The notes beneath the pieces are model-generated. The model saw only the letters and a list, made by a program, of their open reading frames with translations. It was not told the origin of the DNA and ran no database searches. Positions 45,798 to 58,400 of a stretch of 64,000 nt of DNA are shown piece after piece. The position numbers were made by a program, and so were the translations under genes. The stretch is from Vitrella brassicaformis (lineage: Eukaryota; Sar; Vitrellaceae). Positions within the stretch are counted from its first letter, which is position 1, and every line of letters starts with the position of its first letter. Location: NCBI GenBank assembly GCA_001179505.1, contig CDMY01000321.1:1-64000 (forward strand). The letters run 5' to 3'.

Positions 45798-48473
45798 ACA
45801 CACCGTTGATCCATCCATCCATCCAATCGATTCCGTCCATCGACGCACCATCATGTGTCCGGGCGAAAGGATTGGCGATATCGGCCCCATGTCGCCCGGG
45901 AACAGCGGCACGTGACCCCTGCCGTCAGCAGCACCAGGGGCAGCACCAGCAGGGGGAGGCGGCACCCGTGTGGTCGCTGCCGCTGACGAAGGGTGGGTGG
46001 CGCCCGCCAGCTGGGTCTGCAGGCAAAGACAAAGAGCATCGATGTGTGTGTTTTCTGTCTCCTCTCTCTCTCTCGCCTCGTACCCTGAGCTGTTTGATTT
46101 GGTCTTTGGCCTCCTCTAGCTCGGCCAGCAGACGTGGCGGAGCCTCACACACGGGCCTGACAACCGCCCCACACATTTCTGCGCCCATTGCCGCCCCGTC
46201 TCGCGCACCTGCTCAGCTCCAGCAATGGAAAGGCCCCGTCTCTCTGCATCCTGCCTGCTCGAGTGGGCGAGCCCGGCGGGAGCGATGCCGCCCTCTTGTC
46301 GCCCCCGGGCCCATCTGCCACGGCGCCGTGTGTGCGATCGTTCCCCTCTGCTCGTGGCACGGTGGTGTGGAGGGTGTGTGCGAGCCGCTGCTGCGCCTGC
46401 TGGTGCAGGAAGAGGATCTCCTGCCGCCGCACGTCGGCGTCGCGCCGGGCAGACTCCAGCTGCTCCCTCACTCGCTGCAGCTCGATCGACGCCAGCTGCA
46501 CAAGGGATACAACACACACAGAGGCGGGCAGACAGAGAGATGTGTGCCGTCCGTCCGTCTGTCTGTCTGTCTGTGTCGTAAGTGCTGTGCCTGGCTGACG
46601 GCTGACCTGCATGTCTTGTTTGAGTGCCGGTATGACTCTACGCTCGAGGCACCCTAGCTTCTCCGCCAAGTCGCCCGCCTCAATGCCCTGCCATTCATGA
46701 TGGGATCGATCGATGCACCATACCGACAAATGGCGCATGGCATTTTTCTCTCCCCCCCCGACCTTGATACGCGCCTCTTCGCGAGCGGTCAGCAGTTCCC
46801 TCTCGTAGCCCTCCTTGGCCGCACACAACTCCTGCACACATGTACGTGTCACGCACACAAAATGGCGTTTTGTGGCTTGGTGCGATCGATAGCTGGCTGC
46901 CCGGCTGGCTGGCTGACCTTGTCTTTCCACTGTAGCTGGTTACGGAGAGACCCCACCTCAGTCTGATCATATGGATAGGGCACCAAAAGACACAAAACCA
47001 GACTCACTTACGAACGTACTCATTGCCGGCCTGTTGATGCGTGCACTGCATACCCGGAGCTGCTGGACGATTGTTTCCTTCTCCTGCTCCAACTGAGAAG
47101 TGACGGCCAGCAGCTTCCGTGCGGCTTCATCTCGGGCGCTGTTAGCTCGCTCCTCGGCCTCCTCACCGAGCCGCTGCACCTGCCGCTGATGCGCCATGGT
47201 CAACTCTCGCACCTGAAGTTGCCATGAATCGGCAGGCATATGGATGAATGGCTGGATGGATGTCCCATTAACCTGTTTGGCGTGGTCCTGGCAGAGCTGC
47301 TGGATGCGCTCATGCACATCGCCTGCAGCGCCTCTCAACGTGACGGCATGCTCGTCACGCAGGCGAATCAGCTCCGCGGCATGCGACTCACGCACCTCTG
47401 CACACACACAGGCGTCCGCACATCCATCCATGCAGTCATCCGCTCTCGCAGATAGATAGATGAGTACCTGCAAGCGTCTGCTCCATCTGGTTGCTCTTCT
47501 GCTGCAGCGACTGGAGCTGCTCCGTCAGCTGCTGCTGGGTGGCTCGCGCGTCGCCCAATGCCCTCTCCAGCAAGTGGCACTGCTCCTCTGCCTTCTGCCG
47601 CTTGACAGAGGTGGTCTCCAGCTCTTCTGTGAGGGAGGCGATGCGACTGGCGCCTGCATGCGATCATGTCATGCACCCACCGATCAAACAAAGAAACACA
47701 CATTGATGCACTCGTGCAGGAGGGGTGAGGGAGGGAGGGCGGGCCATTAATGCAGTGGGGCAGCTCACTGACTCACTCTCTTGTTGTTTGTTTTCGAGCG
47801 TGAGGATGGTGTTGAGGTGCTGCTGGCGGTCTCGGTCCTTGTCCTTGACGACCCCCTCCATCTTCTGCTCATAGAAGGCCCCGAGCTCCCGCTGCCGCTG
47901 CTCCATGGCCGCCTCCTTCTCGCGCATCGACCGCTGGCACCCACTCACAGCCGCCTCCATGTCGGCCTGCCTGCGCTTCAGCTCCGCCTCGTACTCGCCC
48001 TGGGCCGTCTGCAGCACCTTGCGCACCTCGTCTATCTTGCTCTGGTGGTAGGTCGACTCGTCCACCCGGCGGCTGAGCTCGTCCTGCAGCTTGGTCTCCA
48101 GCGATGCCACCTGGCTGTGCAAATCCCGGACCTCCTGCTCCTTGGCGCCCAGCTCGTTGAGGAGCTCGCTGGTCTTGGTGTCATAGCCCTCGAGCTCAGC
48201 GTCGCGCTGCCGCAGGAGCTCCAGGTTGTAGTGGAAGTCGTCCTCGAGACGCGCGAAGTTCTTTTGCACTGTGGCGAGCTCCGTTTGGTGGGCCGCCAGC
48301 TGGGCCTTCTTGCGATCAAGCATGGACTCGAGCTCCGCCAGCTGCTGCTGGTACAGCTGGGCCATCTCAGCCTCCTTGGCCTTGAAAATTTGGCGGAACC
48401 GGGACGTCGTCATCGTTGTCGAGTCTTGACGCGTGAGCAGCGACGGGTCGGCCTCACCTGCGGTGCCCTCCAT
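44886..48473 (-). CDS. Long coiled-coil protein, family not recognised
   Basis: The protein starts at 48473 (MEGTAGEADPSLLTRQDS) and is almost entirely heptad-repeat coiled coil. The first exon alone gives about 230 residues (AKEAEMAQLYQQQLAELES, NLELLRQRDAELEGYDTK, LQDELSRRVDESTYHQSK). Downstream exons read LTEELETTSVKRQKAEEQ, ELIRLRDEHAVTLRGAAG, AHQRQVQRLGEEAEERANSA, GYERELLTAREEARIKV, LASIELQRVREQLESA, ELEEAKDQIKQLR, LTQACEGLRKKVHHLTQQ and VELMDLSNHLRRQLIRCQ. The last exon ends in a Pro/Ser-rich tail and IEGMGYGRHVL. Twelve or more exons are present. The architecture is typical of centriolar, basal-body or flagellar coiled-coil proteins, but no named family could be assigned. Introns contain CA tracts directly after donors (for example minus-strand 45662). 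Confidence 0.7.
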
Positions 48474-48502
48474 GATTCTATTGCCCAGAATAGTCCTCGA
48501 GT

Positions 48503-48525
48503 TGCGAGCTCCACTGCGAGCTTAG
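48503..48525 (+). promoter_or_regulatory. Two TGCGAGCT start-region motifs in tandem
   Basis: TGCGAGCTCCA starts at 48503 and TGCGAGCTTAG at 48515, 12 bases apart, in the gap between the divergent coiled-coil and ADPRM-like genes. Confidence 0.5.
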
Positions 48526-48662
48526 ACAAGGGAGATGGCGATGATCTCCAACGCATTTTGATGGGATCCAAGGCATCCACAGCGACGTGTTTGCCTTTCC
48601 TGGGTTTCTTCCACCGGGCCTCATCTGTCGCCACTTCCTTCGCCCAGCCGGCGATGCTGCAG

Positions 48663-50380
48663 ATGCCTCCGAAGAGGAGCTCGTTCGCGCTTGGAATCAT
48701 CGCTGATGTCCAGTATGCCGATCACGACGACGGCTGGTATGCCGAGAAAGCAAGATGGAGGCAGTCAGGGGCATGACACTCCATCTCACATCTGTGGACT
48801 GCTGTGCTGTATGTGTAGGGACTTTGTGAGTGTTGTGACACAGAACAGAGAGGGGCGGGGCTCATGTTACCGCATGGCGATTCACCATCTGCTGTGTTGT
48901 GTTGTGTGGTGTATGTTGTGTGCAGGCCAGGACGCGCAAGAGATACTACCGCCAGTCGCTGAAACTGCTCCAGAAGGCCGTCGACGAGTGGAACAAACGC
49001 TCTCTCGACGGCGTCATACAGGTGCGGACAGACAGACAGACAGACAGGCAGGCAGACAGGCAGACGGACAGGCCGCATGCAGAGTGTGTTCACGAGAAGT
49101 TGTGAGTGTGTGCGCGCGTGTTGTGTTTGGTCAGCTGGGTGACTTGATTGACGGCAAGAACAAGGGCCTCAAACAGGTGGCTGGGGAGGAGCATCCCTCC
49201 GAGAGGGCCCTGCGGCTGGTGATGGAGCAGCTCAACCGCCTCACATGCCCTCTCTACTCTCTGCTGGGCAATCACGAATTCTACGTAAGCAGAAAAATCG
49301 TGTGTGTGCGTGTGTGTGTGTTCATTTCTGTCTCTTGCTGCTCATTCGGTCAGAACTTGCCTCGTCAGGAGTGGGTGAAGCGTCTGCTCAGCAACGTGGC
49401 ACTCGACGGCGACCCTGACCGAGCCTACTACCAAGTGCAAATCGCCGATGGATGGTCAGTTTGGTTGACACACACAACTGTCTAACCGCGCTGGCTGATG
49501 GGTGTGTGTGTGTTGGTTTGTGCAATGCAGGCGTCTGGTGGTATTGGACTCGTATGAGGTGTCTTCCTGCGGCTGGGATGAGGGCCACCCCCGACACGCC
49601 GAGGCCATGGAGTGGCTCAAGAAGCACAACCACAACATACGCGACGCCAAAAGAGACTGGTGAGTCAGTCAGTGGTTGTGTGAGACGCCGGCAGAGAGAT
49701 TCATGTGTGACATCTCTGTCTGTCTGTCAGGTTGGCTGGGATGAGGGGTCAGGCGAAGCGATGGGTGCATTATAACGGCGGCGTTACACAGCAGCAGCTG
49801 CAGTGGCTCAGAGATATCCTCACAAAGGCCGACAAGGCAGACGAGAAGGTGCAGTGCGTGAGCCGTCGATGCCCGCCCGCACCGTCCGCTCGTCTATCTC
49901 TGGGCCCCCGGATCGCTGCGTCTGTCTGTGTGAGTCTTCCTTCGTCAGGTGCTGCTGTTCAGCCACATCCCCATCTACCCGCCCTCGACAAAGGACACCA
50001 CCATCCTGTGGAACTACCAAGACGCCATGAAGGTCCTCCACGAGACCCAATGCGTCGTCGCCTGCTTCTACGGTCAGCCAGTCAGTCAGTCAACAGCCGC
50101 AGAAGCAATCAGCATGCTGCTGATTCGCTGACCCCTTTCTTCGTTCTCTGTCTTTCGTATTCCAGGCCACGATCACGACGGCGGCGAGGCCGTCGACTCC
50201 CATGGCATCCACCACATCACGCTCGCGTCGCCGCTCGAGTGCCTGCCGTCCGAGAACGCCTGGGGCATCCTCCGCGGCGATAGCGATGGTGGTCTGGTGC
50301 TCGAGGGGCACGGCAAGGTGCCCTCGCTGACGATTTCGGTGAGGGAAAACAAGATTGAGAAGGCGGTCAAGGGGGGATGA
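48663..50380 (+). CDS. Mn-dependent ADP-ribose/CDP-alcohol diphosphatase-like metallophosphatase
   Basis: This is a calcineurin-like phosphoesterase that hydrolyses ADP-ribose, CDP-choline or CDP-glycerol. Exons join as KARWRQARTRKRYYRQSLKL, matching the family. Metal-binding motifs are in order: IADVQYAD, LGDLIDG, LGNHEFY, FSHIPIYPP and GHDHDGG, so all five phosphoesterase blocks are intact. The introns include 49022-49134 (GACA repeats after the donor, TG repeats before the acceptor). The start is placed at 48663 (MPPKRSSFALGII). An in-frame ATG at 48561 would add a possible mitochondrial presequence (MGSKASTATCLPFLGFFH). Two TGCGAGCT motifs (48503 and 48515) precede both. Confidence 0.85.
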
Positions 50381-51247
50381 GAGGCGTGATCCGATGCGTG
50401 CACATCATGTTGATGATGGGGCGGGGCGGTTGGTCCAGTCGTTTATTGATCAATCAACGCATCCACGACGTGGATGACGGACGGATTGAGGCAGACTGCC
50501 TGACGGACGGCTGCACGGGCTGGCGGTGTACAGCGGCACTCGGTGTGCTTGTACAGCTGGATGGGGATGGTGCTCGTTTCGTGTGGTGGGGCGGCTTAGG
50601 CGGTAAGGCCTGGCGGGGCGATGTGACATAGCTATCCATAGGGCCGTGTGTGTACGTTCATGTGGTTGCTGTGCTGGGAGGGGACTCACTCATTCACTCT
50701 CCCCAAAGCAAGCAACAAGCATTCTTCTGTCTGTCTGTGTCGGTCTGTCTGTCTGTCTGTCAGAATCCAATCCACCCCCACCATCCATCACATGTATGTT
50801 GTGTAAAAGCCCTCAATTGGTCACTCACTGTACAAGACAGACAGACAGACAGACAGCTATGAAGGTAGGTAGGTAGGTAGCTGGCACACACCTAGTGGGA
50901 AGGAAGGGACAAACAGCGGGTCGGCACATCGGTACGTACGTCCACCTAGGTACCTGTCTACCCGAGCTGGCTGGACTGACTGGTCCACACCGATAAACCC
51001 TCTCTCTCTCTCTCTTTCTCGCCCTCTCCGCCCATCCAAGCGAGCAGCACGGTAGGTACCCTGACGCACTCAAGTCACACTGCAACAAAACGGCACTCAC
51101 CCCGCCCCGCCCGACCCACACCCGCAATCACACACACTTTCACAACGTGGGGTAAAAATCCCAGTAGAGCAGCCAGCCGGCCAGCCCGCCGGCCACGTCC
51201 GGCTATATGTACACTCACCCACTCCCTCTCGGCTCTCCCGTATTCAC
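50381..51247. repeat. Convergent 3'-3' spacer rich in microsatellites
   Basis: No gene was seen. TGTC tracts occur at 50731-50762, GACA at 50836-50857, GGTA at 50864-50880 and CT at 51000-51017. It is one of the longest gene-free stretches in the window. Confidence 0.6.
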
Positions 51248-53130
51248 TCACTCAGTCACTCCCCTGTCTGTCTGTGTGGCGCTCGCCACAGGTTCCCCTA
51301 CTGCTACACGAGCGGCACTGGCGCCTCTCTTCTCGTCCTGAGGCTGGTGGCCGTTGGGCCGCTCGGTTGTCGGTGGCTTCTGTTGGTCGATGGGCGCAAC
51401 AAGCGACCCCGTGTGTGCGTCGGCAGCAGGGACAGTGGTGTTTGCTGCTGCTGCTGCTGCTGCTGTTGTTGTCGCGCTTGTGTTTGGCTTCTGAGCGCGG
51501 CTGTGAGACTCGATGAACTCATCCCACCTGGCCACACACACAGCAGAGAGAAATCAAACACATGGGTGGGTGAGTGGCACGCTGCGCTGCTCGTGTGTAC
51601 CGACCGACCGTTTGGCGGCCTCCTTGGAGAAGGTCCGCCAGGATGCCTGTGCTTGGGTGGCGCTGTGGGCGAGCGCCGTGCGGGCATCCTTTTGAACTGA
51701 ACAGACAGACAGACAGACAAACCAACAGCAGACCAATCAGTGAGTGAGTGAGCAGTGGTGTGTGCGCGCGTGCGTATGTGTGTGGGTGCTCACCCGTCCC
51801 ATCTGCAAGTTTCTTCCATGTGGTCTGGACGTTCTGCGATATCTGGTGCCGCTCGTCGAAGGCCTGCAGCTTGTCCAGCATCTTGTGCTGACGCGACAGA
51901 CAGGCATCACACAAAAAGCGTATGTCACGTATGGTATGCGTGTGCCACGAAAAAAGCGGGCTAACCTGTTTGTCCAAGTCTTCGAAGCGCTTGAAGGCGC
52001 GCTCATACACTTTCCACGCCTGATGAATATGACCACAGCATACACACGCAGAGAGAGAGAGAGGGATCGATCTTTACACCCATTCTCGCAAAGGCCGCGC
52101 GCCGGCATGTGCGTGCACACACTCACCCTGAATTTCATCTTGAGGTCTTCCACGAGATATCTCCACTGGTAGAAGGCCAACACGAACAGACGGCCCGTCG
52201 CGCGCACCCAACGCGACACCCTGCACACACACGTCCCCCAACAAGAAGACAAAGAGGTGTGCTGACGTGTGTTGTCTGCCCCAACAAAATCTCTACTTCG
52301 GACCTGCCAGGTTTGTCATAGTTGTTGATCGCCCACACCAACCCGATCGCCGCACCCAGCCAGCCCCGCTGCAGCAGCTGGACCCACACACGGACAACAC
52401 GTGGATGTGACGGTGCAGGTGTGTAAATCGGTTCTCTTACCCCCTTTGATACAATAAGTCCGAGCAGTGCCCCCGCCACACTGCATGCTGCCAGCAGCTG
52501 CTCCTCGTACGGAATCGACAGCTAAACGAGCGAGCCATCAATGAGTGAGTGCACTGCCAACATTTGGCTGGTAGATAGATCGTGGAATGGGTGTGTGTTT
52601 GCTGACCAGCTGTAGCAGCTCAGGCGGGACGACTCGCTGACGCATGCTGCTGTCCATTGTAGCGCCGCCCTTCCCACCACTGCACTCGGCACACACTCAG
52701 ACAGAGAAACAAAGATACATGGGAAGGTCGTTAGGGTGTGGTGTGCCCACGCGGCCGCCCACCTGCTCTCTGCGGCCACAGCTGCCTTGGTTGCGATGGC
52801 GAGCAGCTTCTGCTGCTGCACTTGCTGCTCCTTGAGCTGTCGCTCCAGCTCCTCTATACGCACCCTCAGCTTTCCCGCCTCGCTCTCAGGTTCAGAAGCG
52901 GCGTGCCGGCCTCCTTTCTTGGACATCATGACGTGCACCATCGGCCGCCGGCTGATCCACGGCAGGGGTCTGCATGGCTGGAAGGCTGGCGAGTGGTGCA
53001 GGGGGGCTGTGCTGGCGAGTGAGAGGCACATGAGCAACAGCACAGTGCTGATGAAGCGAGTGCCGCAAGGGGATGAACAAAACGGCGGATCTTCTTCGCG
53101 CGAGGCGTCCTTCGCCTGTCCTGAACCCAT
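51248..53130 (-). CDS. Probable plastid membrane protein with N-terminal bipartite signal
   Basis: The start at 53130 (MGSGQAKDASREEDPPFC) leads into a hydrophobic signal-like segment (FISTVLLLMCLSLASTAP) and a transit-like stretch with HHSPAFQPCRPLPWISRRP. A coiled coil follows (KLRVRIEELERQLKEQQVQQ). Spliced exons give GGKGGATMDSSMRQRVVPPE and LSIPYEEQLLAACSVAGALLG. LQRGWLGAAIGLVWAINNYDK carries a second hydrophobic helix. Then come RWVRATGRLFVLAFYQWRYL, AWKVYERAFKRFEDLDKQ, MLDKLQAFDERHQISQNVQ and ALAHSATQAQASWRTFSKE, and an Ala/Thr-rich tail. The family is not recognised. Its location is inferred as a plastid envelope or thylakoid membrane. A minus-strand TGCGAGCTTAG motif (53190-53180) lies 60 bases upstream. 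Confidence 0.6.
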
Positions 53131-53179
53131 CGTACATCACATTAGGGACTACTGCTGACGACTTTTCTGTCCTGTTTTT

Positions 53180-53190
53180 CTAAGCTCGCA
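53180..53190 (-). promoter_or_regulatory. TGCGAGCT start-region motif
   Basis: TGCGAGCTTAG on the minus strand, about 50-60 bases upstream of the ATG at 53130. Confidence 0.45.
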
Positions 53191-53231
53191 TAGGCTTGGG
53201 GCTCCCTGAAACCGCTGCTGCTTGGGGTGGG

Positions 53232-53898
53232 ATGAAGTTGATGTTTGCGCTTCGAATCGCTGCCCTGGTTTTGGCCATCTGTGTCACGGTGGCGTCAGCA
53301 AGCGGGGGGACCGTCGGCAAACGCGAAAAAGGTATGTATACGGTATCTATCCAGGGGCATCCGATGGGCGGATGATGGATGGATGGATGGGCACGTTGGT
53401 CTGCAGGTATGCTGGCGGGTGCGTCTGGCCTCCAGTATCGGCTGTCGCTCGTGCAGCAGCAGGTGCGGCAGGCCAACAACATGATGGAAGCGGCGAATAC
53501 GATTAGCAAGGTGGCGGCTGAGATGGCCAAGACCGCCCATACACAGCTGATGGATCTCATCACCAAGGGCACGGATAGAGGTACGGACCAATGGATGGAT
53601 GGATGGATGGATGGAGCATCTTTGTGTCTGTCAGCCTCTGGCGCAGGCTGTTATGCCAACAACTACATGTGCCCGGAGGATGACCCCGAGAGTGTTGGGC
53701 AGCCGTGCGGCTCAATCACCGCGGACGACGGAACGACCCTCAACTGCCGCTGCATACCTGGACACTGCACGGTGAGGGCGGCACAGCACACACACATGCA
53801 GGCTTGCTCTGCATCTGGCGTGTGTGCAGACCGAGGGATTCTATAAAATGTACGAGCGCACCATGCCGCACTTGACAGAGAGCTTGAAACGGACCTAG
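53232..53898 (+). CDS. Small secreted Cys-containing protein
   Basis: Four exons encode about 145 residues. The start (ATG at 53232) gives a textbook signal peptide, MKLMFALRIAALVLAICV, cleaved near ASASGG. After splicing in phase 1 the mature part reads GMLAGASGLQYRLSLVQQQV followed by an amphipathic helix, AANTISKVAAEMAKTAHTQL. A Cys-rich segment (GAGCYANNYMCPEDD, GQPCGS, LNCRCIPGHC) with seven cysteines follows, and the protein ends LTESLKRT. The Cys spacing suggests a disulfide-bonded extracellular domain. No family was recognised. Introns carry GGAT tetranucleotide tracts (53367-53390 and 53590-53612). Confidence 0.6.
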
Positions 53899-54412
53899 TT
53901 ATACTCTCGTCGGAGGCGCGCACACACACCTCTACACACACACCGACACACAGCCACTGGCAGGTTGGTAGGGGCCGGGGGCTCGGGGGGTGGAATGGGT
54001 TGGCTGGGTCTCTGGTGCACAGGGGCGAGTGGCTGGCTGGGGTGGTGAATGGGTGGCGTTTGTCGACTGACTGATGGATTGACTGACTGCATACATACAT
54101 TGGGATGATCAAGTAAATATGTGCAGGTTGGGTGCCCAGGTGTCAGTCTTAACGAAGAGTCCAGCCGTCACACACACACACACACACACACACATCCATC
54201 CATCCATCCATGTGTGCATACGCAGAGACCCGCCCACAAAAAGGAGGGCGAAGAGGGCCCACTCTACACGCATGTCCTATCTATCCACCAGCGCCCTTTC
54301 AGTCAGCTCAGCCACCCTGTTGTAACCGTGCATCAGCTGGCAGGAAAGCCAAACCAGCAAGAGCATTACGAGATACATAACGAGATAGAGAAGCCCCCTT
54401 TGCCGCCTTTGC
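53899..54412. repeat. Convergent 3'-3' spacer with CA and CCAT tracts
   Basis: No gene was seen between the stops at 53898 and 54413. A CA tract lies at 54170-54192 and a CCAT run follows at 54194-54210. Confidence 0.55.
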
Positions 54413-55139
54413 TCAATCGCCCGACCGCTCACTCGTTGAAGTCGGCCGTGAAGAAGAGCTGGAGTCGGCGGACCTCTCGGCCAGTGCCTGCCGTTTCTGA
54501 TCGAACTCCCTCTCCCAGTTTTGGCCGTCAAAGTGTTCCACAACGATCTTGTCAATGGTGGAGGGGTCCAGACACCTGGGGTTCACACCTGATGAATGCG
54601 ATCGATGCGATTGACGGAAAGGCGGAAAGAGAAATTAAGCAGCTCGGATTGTGGGTGCATTGCTTACCGTATCCGTCTGGGTTCGACCTCGGTATATAGA
54701 AGGACTGTACGCCACAGACTTTGCAGAACAGGTGCTGCGCCTGCATCGAGTTGAATCGGTAGCACGTCAGCATCTCCTCACCCTACACCCATGGCCATGC
54801 ACACGGACAGAGGGACTTATTGCATGTGTGTCGGCCGGCAGCCCTGACTGACCTGTAGGAGCTTGAATCTGGCTTTTGGAACGATGAAGTGCAGGTTGCT
54901 CTTGATGGCACAGATGGAACAGCTGCACACACACACACACACACCACACACAAGACGCACACACACACACATTAAGCCAAGCCATTCAAGCGCCGCGTTT
55001 CGAGCAGTCGCTTGGTCGTTCATCATCTCTCTGACTTGCAATCGATGACGTTGAGCACGGCAGGCGCCTGCACCTCAAACCTGACGGCCAGACAATGGCA
55101 GCTGCCTCGATGAAGAACCAGCGGCATTTGTGACGACAT
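54413..55139 (-). CDS. CENP-V/GFA-family zinc-binding protein
   Basis: This is a compact zinc protein of the glutathione-dependent formaldehyde-activating/CENP-V family. Splicing four exons from the ATG at 55139 gives MSSQMPLVLHRGSCHCLAVR, then NVIDCNCSICAIKSNLHFIV, then GEEMLTCYRFNSMQAQHLFC, CKVCGVQSFYIPRSNPDGYG, and VNPRCLDPSTIDKIVVEHFDG. All zinc ligands expected for the family are present: CHC, the NCSIC pair and the CKVC pair. The FDGQNWE end motif is also present. The protein ends in a short Ser/Arg-rich tail. The CENP-V subgroup fits better than bacterial GFA because of the HLFCKVCGVQSFYIPRSNPDGYG string, here cited in part. Possible roles are microtubule/chromatin association or a small-molecule lyase-type activity. 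Confidence 0.85.
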
Positions 55140-55485
55140 CGCATAGGGAGTGTCAATCTCGACTCCTGGCGGCCCAGTGGACATCACTGAACAATGTCAA
55201 GGGGCTTGGGATGAGTTCGGCGCCTCCAGGCCTGCAAGCTCAATTGTGAAGAGCCAACTCGGATCGCCTTCTGAGAAATCAGCTCTTTGAAGGCTTGTGG
55301 CGGTGTTGAACGGCCTGAGAAGGCCGCAAGGAGTCTGTCGATATCGTTGATCTACCTCTCAAAGCATTGGTACGTCATTGGCGATGCATTCACAACCAAG
55401 GCGCCGTCCGTGAGAGCTGCATCCCTCATCCATCCCATTCCACAGCTTTCTCGGCAACAAGTGGTGCGGATGATCTGTCGCTGCG
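55140..55485. promoter_or_regulatory. Divergent intergenic region
   Basis: This gap lies between two start codons facing away from each other. It contains TGCAAGCTCAA at 55233, one mismatch from the TGCGAGCTCAA start-region motif seen at 31990. No other feature was seen. Confidence 0.35.
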
Positions 55486-58400
55486 ATGAGTGAACGCCTC
55501 TCAATGTTGTCTCGAAGGGTGCGACAGCGGCTCTCCCGACCACCACCATTATCTGCGGCCTTCAGCTGCCCTCCCACGCATTCATCATTCCCGCCGCCCG
55601 TCCACTCATCGCGAGTGCATCATCATCGCTTCGTTGCAACGCTCCCTGAACAGAGCACTCAGTGGCAGGACCCCCACGGGTTCCCCGATGGTGCCTTCTG
55701 GTCGATAGATCCCCGCTACCACGTGGAGCAGGGCAGCAAGGAGTACGTCAGGCCGCCCACCGCCAACCAGCCCAGCAAGCCACAGAGCAAGAGGCCCCTT
55801 TCTCCTGGCGAGTGGGAGAGGACGGTGTGGGGCGGGAGGCCGGCGGAGGAGCTGCCTGAGGACGGGCCGATTGACGTCTGGGATGTGGGTGTTGACGGCA
55901 TGTCGTTCGAGAAGCTGTGGGAGCTTTTCTGTGACATGATCGGGCCGCAAGAGGTTTACCTGGAGAGAACCAGGATGGCTGACCCCTCAGACCTAAGTCA
56001 AGACACGGCCACTGAAGAGGGAGGAGGCGATACAGCAAAGGCTACTGCCACTATCTACCTTCCTGTGATGAGCCAAGAGGTCGTCAGCACTGCTCGGGCC
56101 GTGTGGCCGGCCGAGCCAGCCCCTGACCTCTCCGTCAAAGTCAAACCTTCATTGGTGGCCCTCTGCTTCCCTCCCATCCTCTTCCTGCGCTACGGCGGCA
56201 ATGGGGTGATCGCCGTGGACCTTTCAGCTCCCTCGATGAGGAGTGACGGCCAGAATGTGTCGCTGTTCAACAACCTTCTGCAGCCGCACATCAAAGGGCT
56301 GCAGCTGGGGGATCTGACCAACGTCATGGCGGCCTTGGGCGCCCTGGCTGTGCCCCGGGTGTTCAAGAGGGCCGACAGCATGAGGGACCTCGAGACCATC
56401 AAGATGGAAAAGCTGGCCGACGCCATGCTCGCAAGGTGTGTGTCACCGTTTGTGGAGCGGCTGCTGCAAGCGGGGTCGGTCAACAAGCAGACTGGCGAGC
56501 TCGAGTCGCTGGTGCTTGGCCTCTCGCTCTCTGGCATGATCCGCATGTACGAGGGGATCGTTCAGAGCGGTTATGCCGTCCACTTTGCGGCGAGGTGGCG
56601 GGACGTGCAGGCGATGATTTGCTCGCAGATGCGGACCCACTGCGACCGACTGCCCCTCTATCGCATTGCGGCCCTGTTCCAGAGTGCAGCCACCTTTGCG
56701 CGTGTCGATCGGCCGCTGGTGCTGGCCTTCACCGACTACGTGTGCGGCATCGTGGACGGTCTGCGGCCGAACGTCATGACGGCGTTCGTCCTGACTGTCG
56801 GGTCGTCTCGTGACGCGTTGGACGAGTTCTGGATGTTCCTCATGGCCAAGAGGGTGCAGGACAAGGGAGAGGTACAGACACATGCATGCAGAGACAGACG
56901 CGGGACGGGAGGGCTGCGTTCCTCGATGAGTGATTATTGGGTCTGTTTGTTGTGACATGTGATGGCTGATGGCCATGCATGGCTGATGACTCAGGCGTAT
57001 TCGCCAGCGCAGCTGACGCCCATTCTCAAGACCTATGCCGACGCCGGGCTGGAGGTACCAACAACACACAACACACAACACAGAACACACAACACACAGA
57101 ACCGCCTCTACATAGCTGTATGCGTCTGATGTGGCTAGGATGAGGAGTTTTACACGCGGATGGCGAGTGTCGTCAAGGGCAAGTTCTACGAATTCACACC
57201 CGTGCAGCTCATGAGGATGATTTCCGCCATGGAACGGGTCGGTAGCTGGGGGGGTGGTTGGCGGTCTGGCCAGACACAAGCAAACACCACACCACACGCC
57301 ACGATGATGCACACAATCAGTCCGCCCGCTGTATCTGCCTCTTTCCAGGTCCGTTATCGCGACGAGGACCTCTTGAAGGCTTCCCTGCAGAGCCTTGACA
57401 AGTTCTTCGCCCACTGGCTGTCGACCGACAGGGACGTCAAGAACAAGCCACCGAGAATCAGGCGACTCAGATCATGTGCGCAACCCACAGACGTCAGCTC
57501 GGTAATGCAATGGACCGGGAAATGAGTGTGCGGTTTTTCTCGCGCAGGTCTGGTGGCCAACACCCCATGGCAGCCCGTCACGGCTCTGCAGGACGGCATG
57601 ACAGAAGATGATACTGACATTGATGAGCCGGCAGCCGTCAAGAAGTCCGATCCGACAGAGGCGGTGGTGATGGCCGACACGCGAGGCCTCATCGAGCGGG
57701 CCAGGGCGGAAAACGCCGACTTCATGACGGCTGGCGGGGAGCACTCGGAGGAGTTCTACGCCCTGCCGGACCAGCTCTCGGCGGTGGACCTCTGCAACCT
57801 GGTGAGGGCTGCCGGCCAGCTGGACTATCGCGTCATCGATGAGCCGGTCCACTGCTGGAGGGCTGTTGCGCTGGCCTTGAGGTCAACGTCTCTCAACGTC
57901 TTCAGGGATTCCACTCTCGCCTCCAGCCTGATCATTCTACAGGTGGGGAGGGCAGCCAGCCGGCCAGACAGAAATCTAGAAATCGTGATGGAATGGAAAA
58001 CTGTCTGTCTGTCTGTTTGCTTGGCGGTGTGTAGGGTGAGGCGGCCCGCGAGATCCTGCCTGCCTGGCTGGATCTGGTGCTCAAGCAGAAAACGCGAGAC
58101 ACACGAAGGGAGCGGACAGCAGCCAGGAGGTCAAAAGGGCCTTTCACTCACGACAGGCGATGCATCCTGGTACACGTGTCATGTGTTTCTGCAGGCAAGT
58201 AGTGCTGCAGCAGGCTGTGCGATACGGCCTGATCGAGCCCCTTGAGCCACGTGTGCAGCAAACACTCGATGAGATCGCTCCCCAAGAAGAGGTCACAAAA
58301 GCACCGACAGAAGAAGGCCTCCCACATCCGTTTTGCTCTGGTTCCTTCAGATGGACTCAATCATGGGACCCTCTGACCGTGGGGCTCCCCTGGAGTCGTC

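Noticed and set aside
47781-48776. Long plus-strand open frame over the coiled-coil gene
   Set aside because: It is the antisense shadow of the heptad-repeat exon; only its last part from 48663 is real coding sequence (ADPRM-like).
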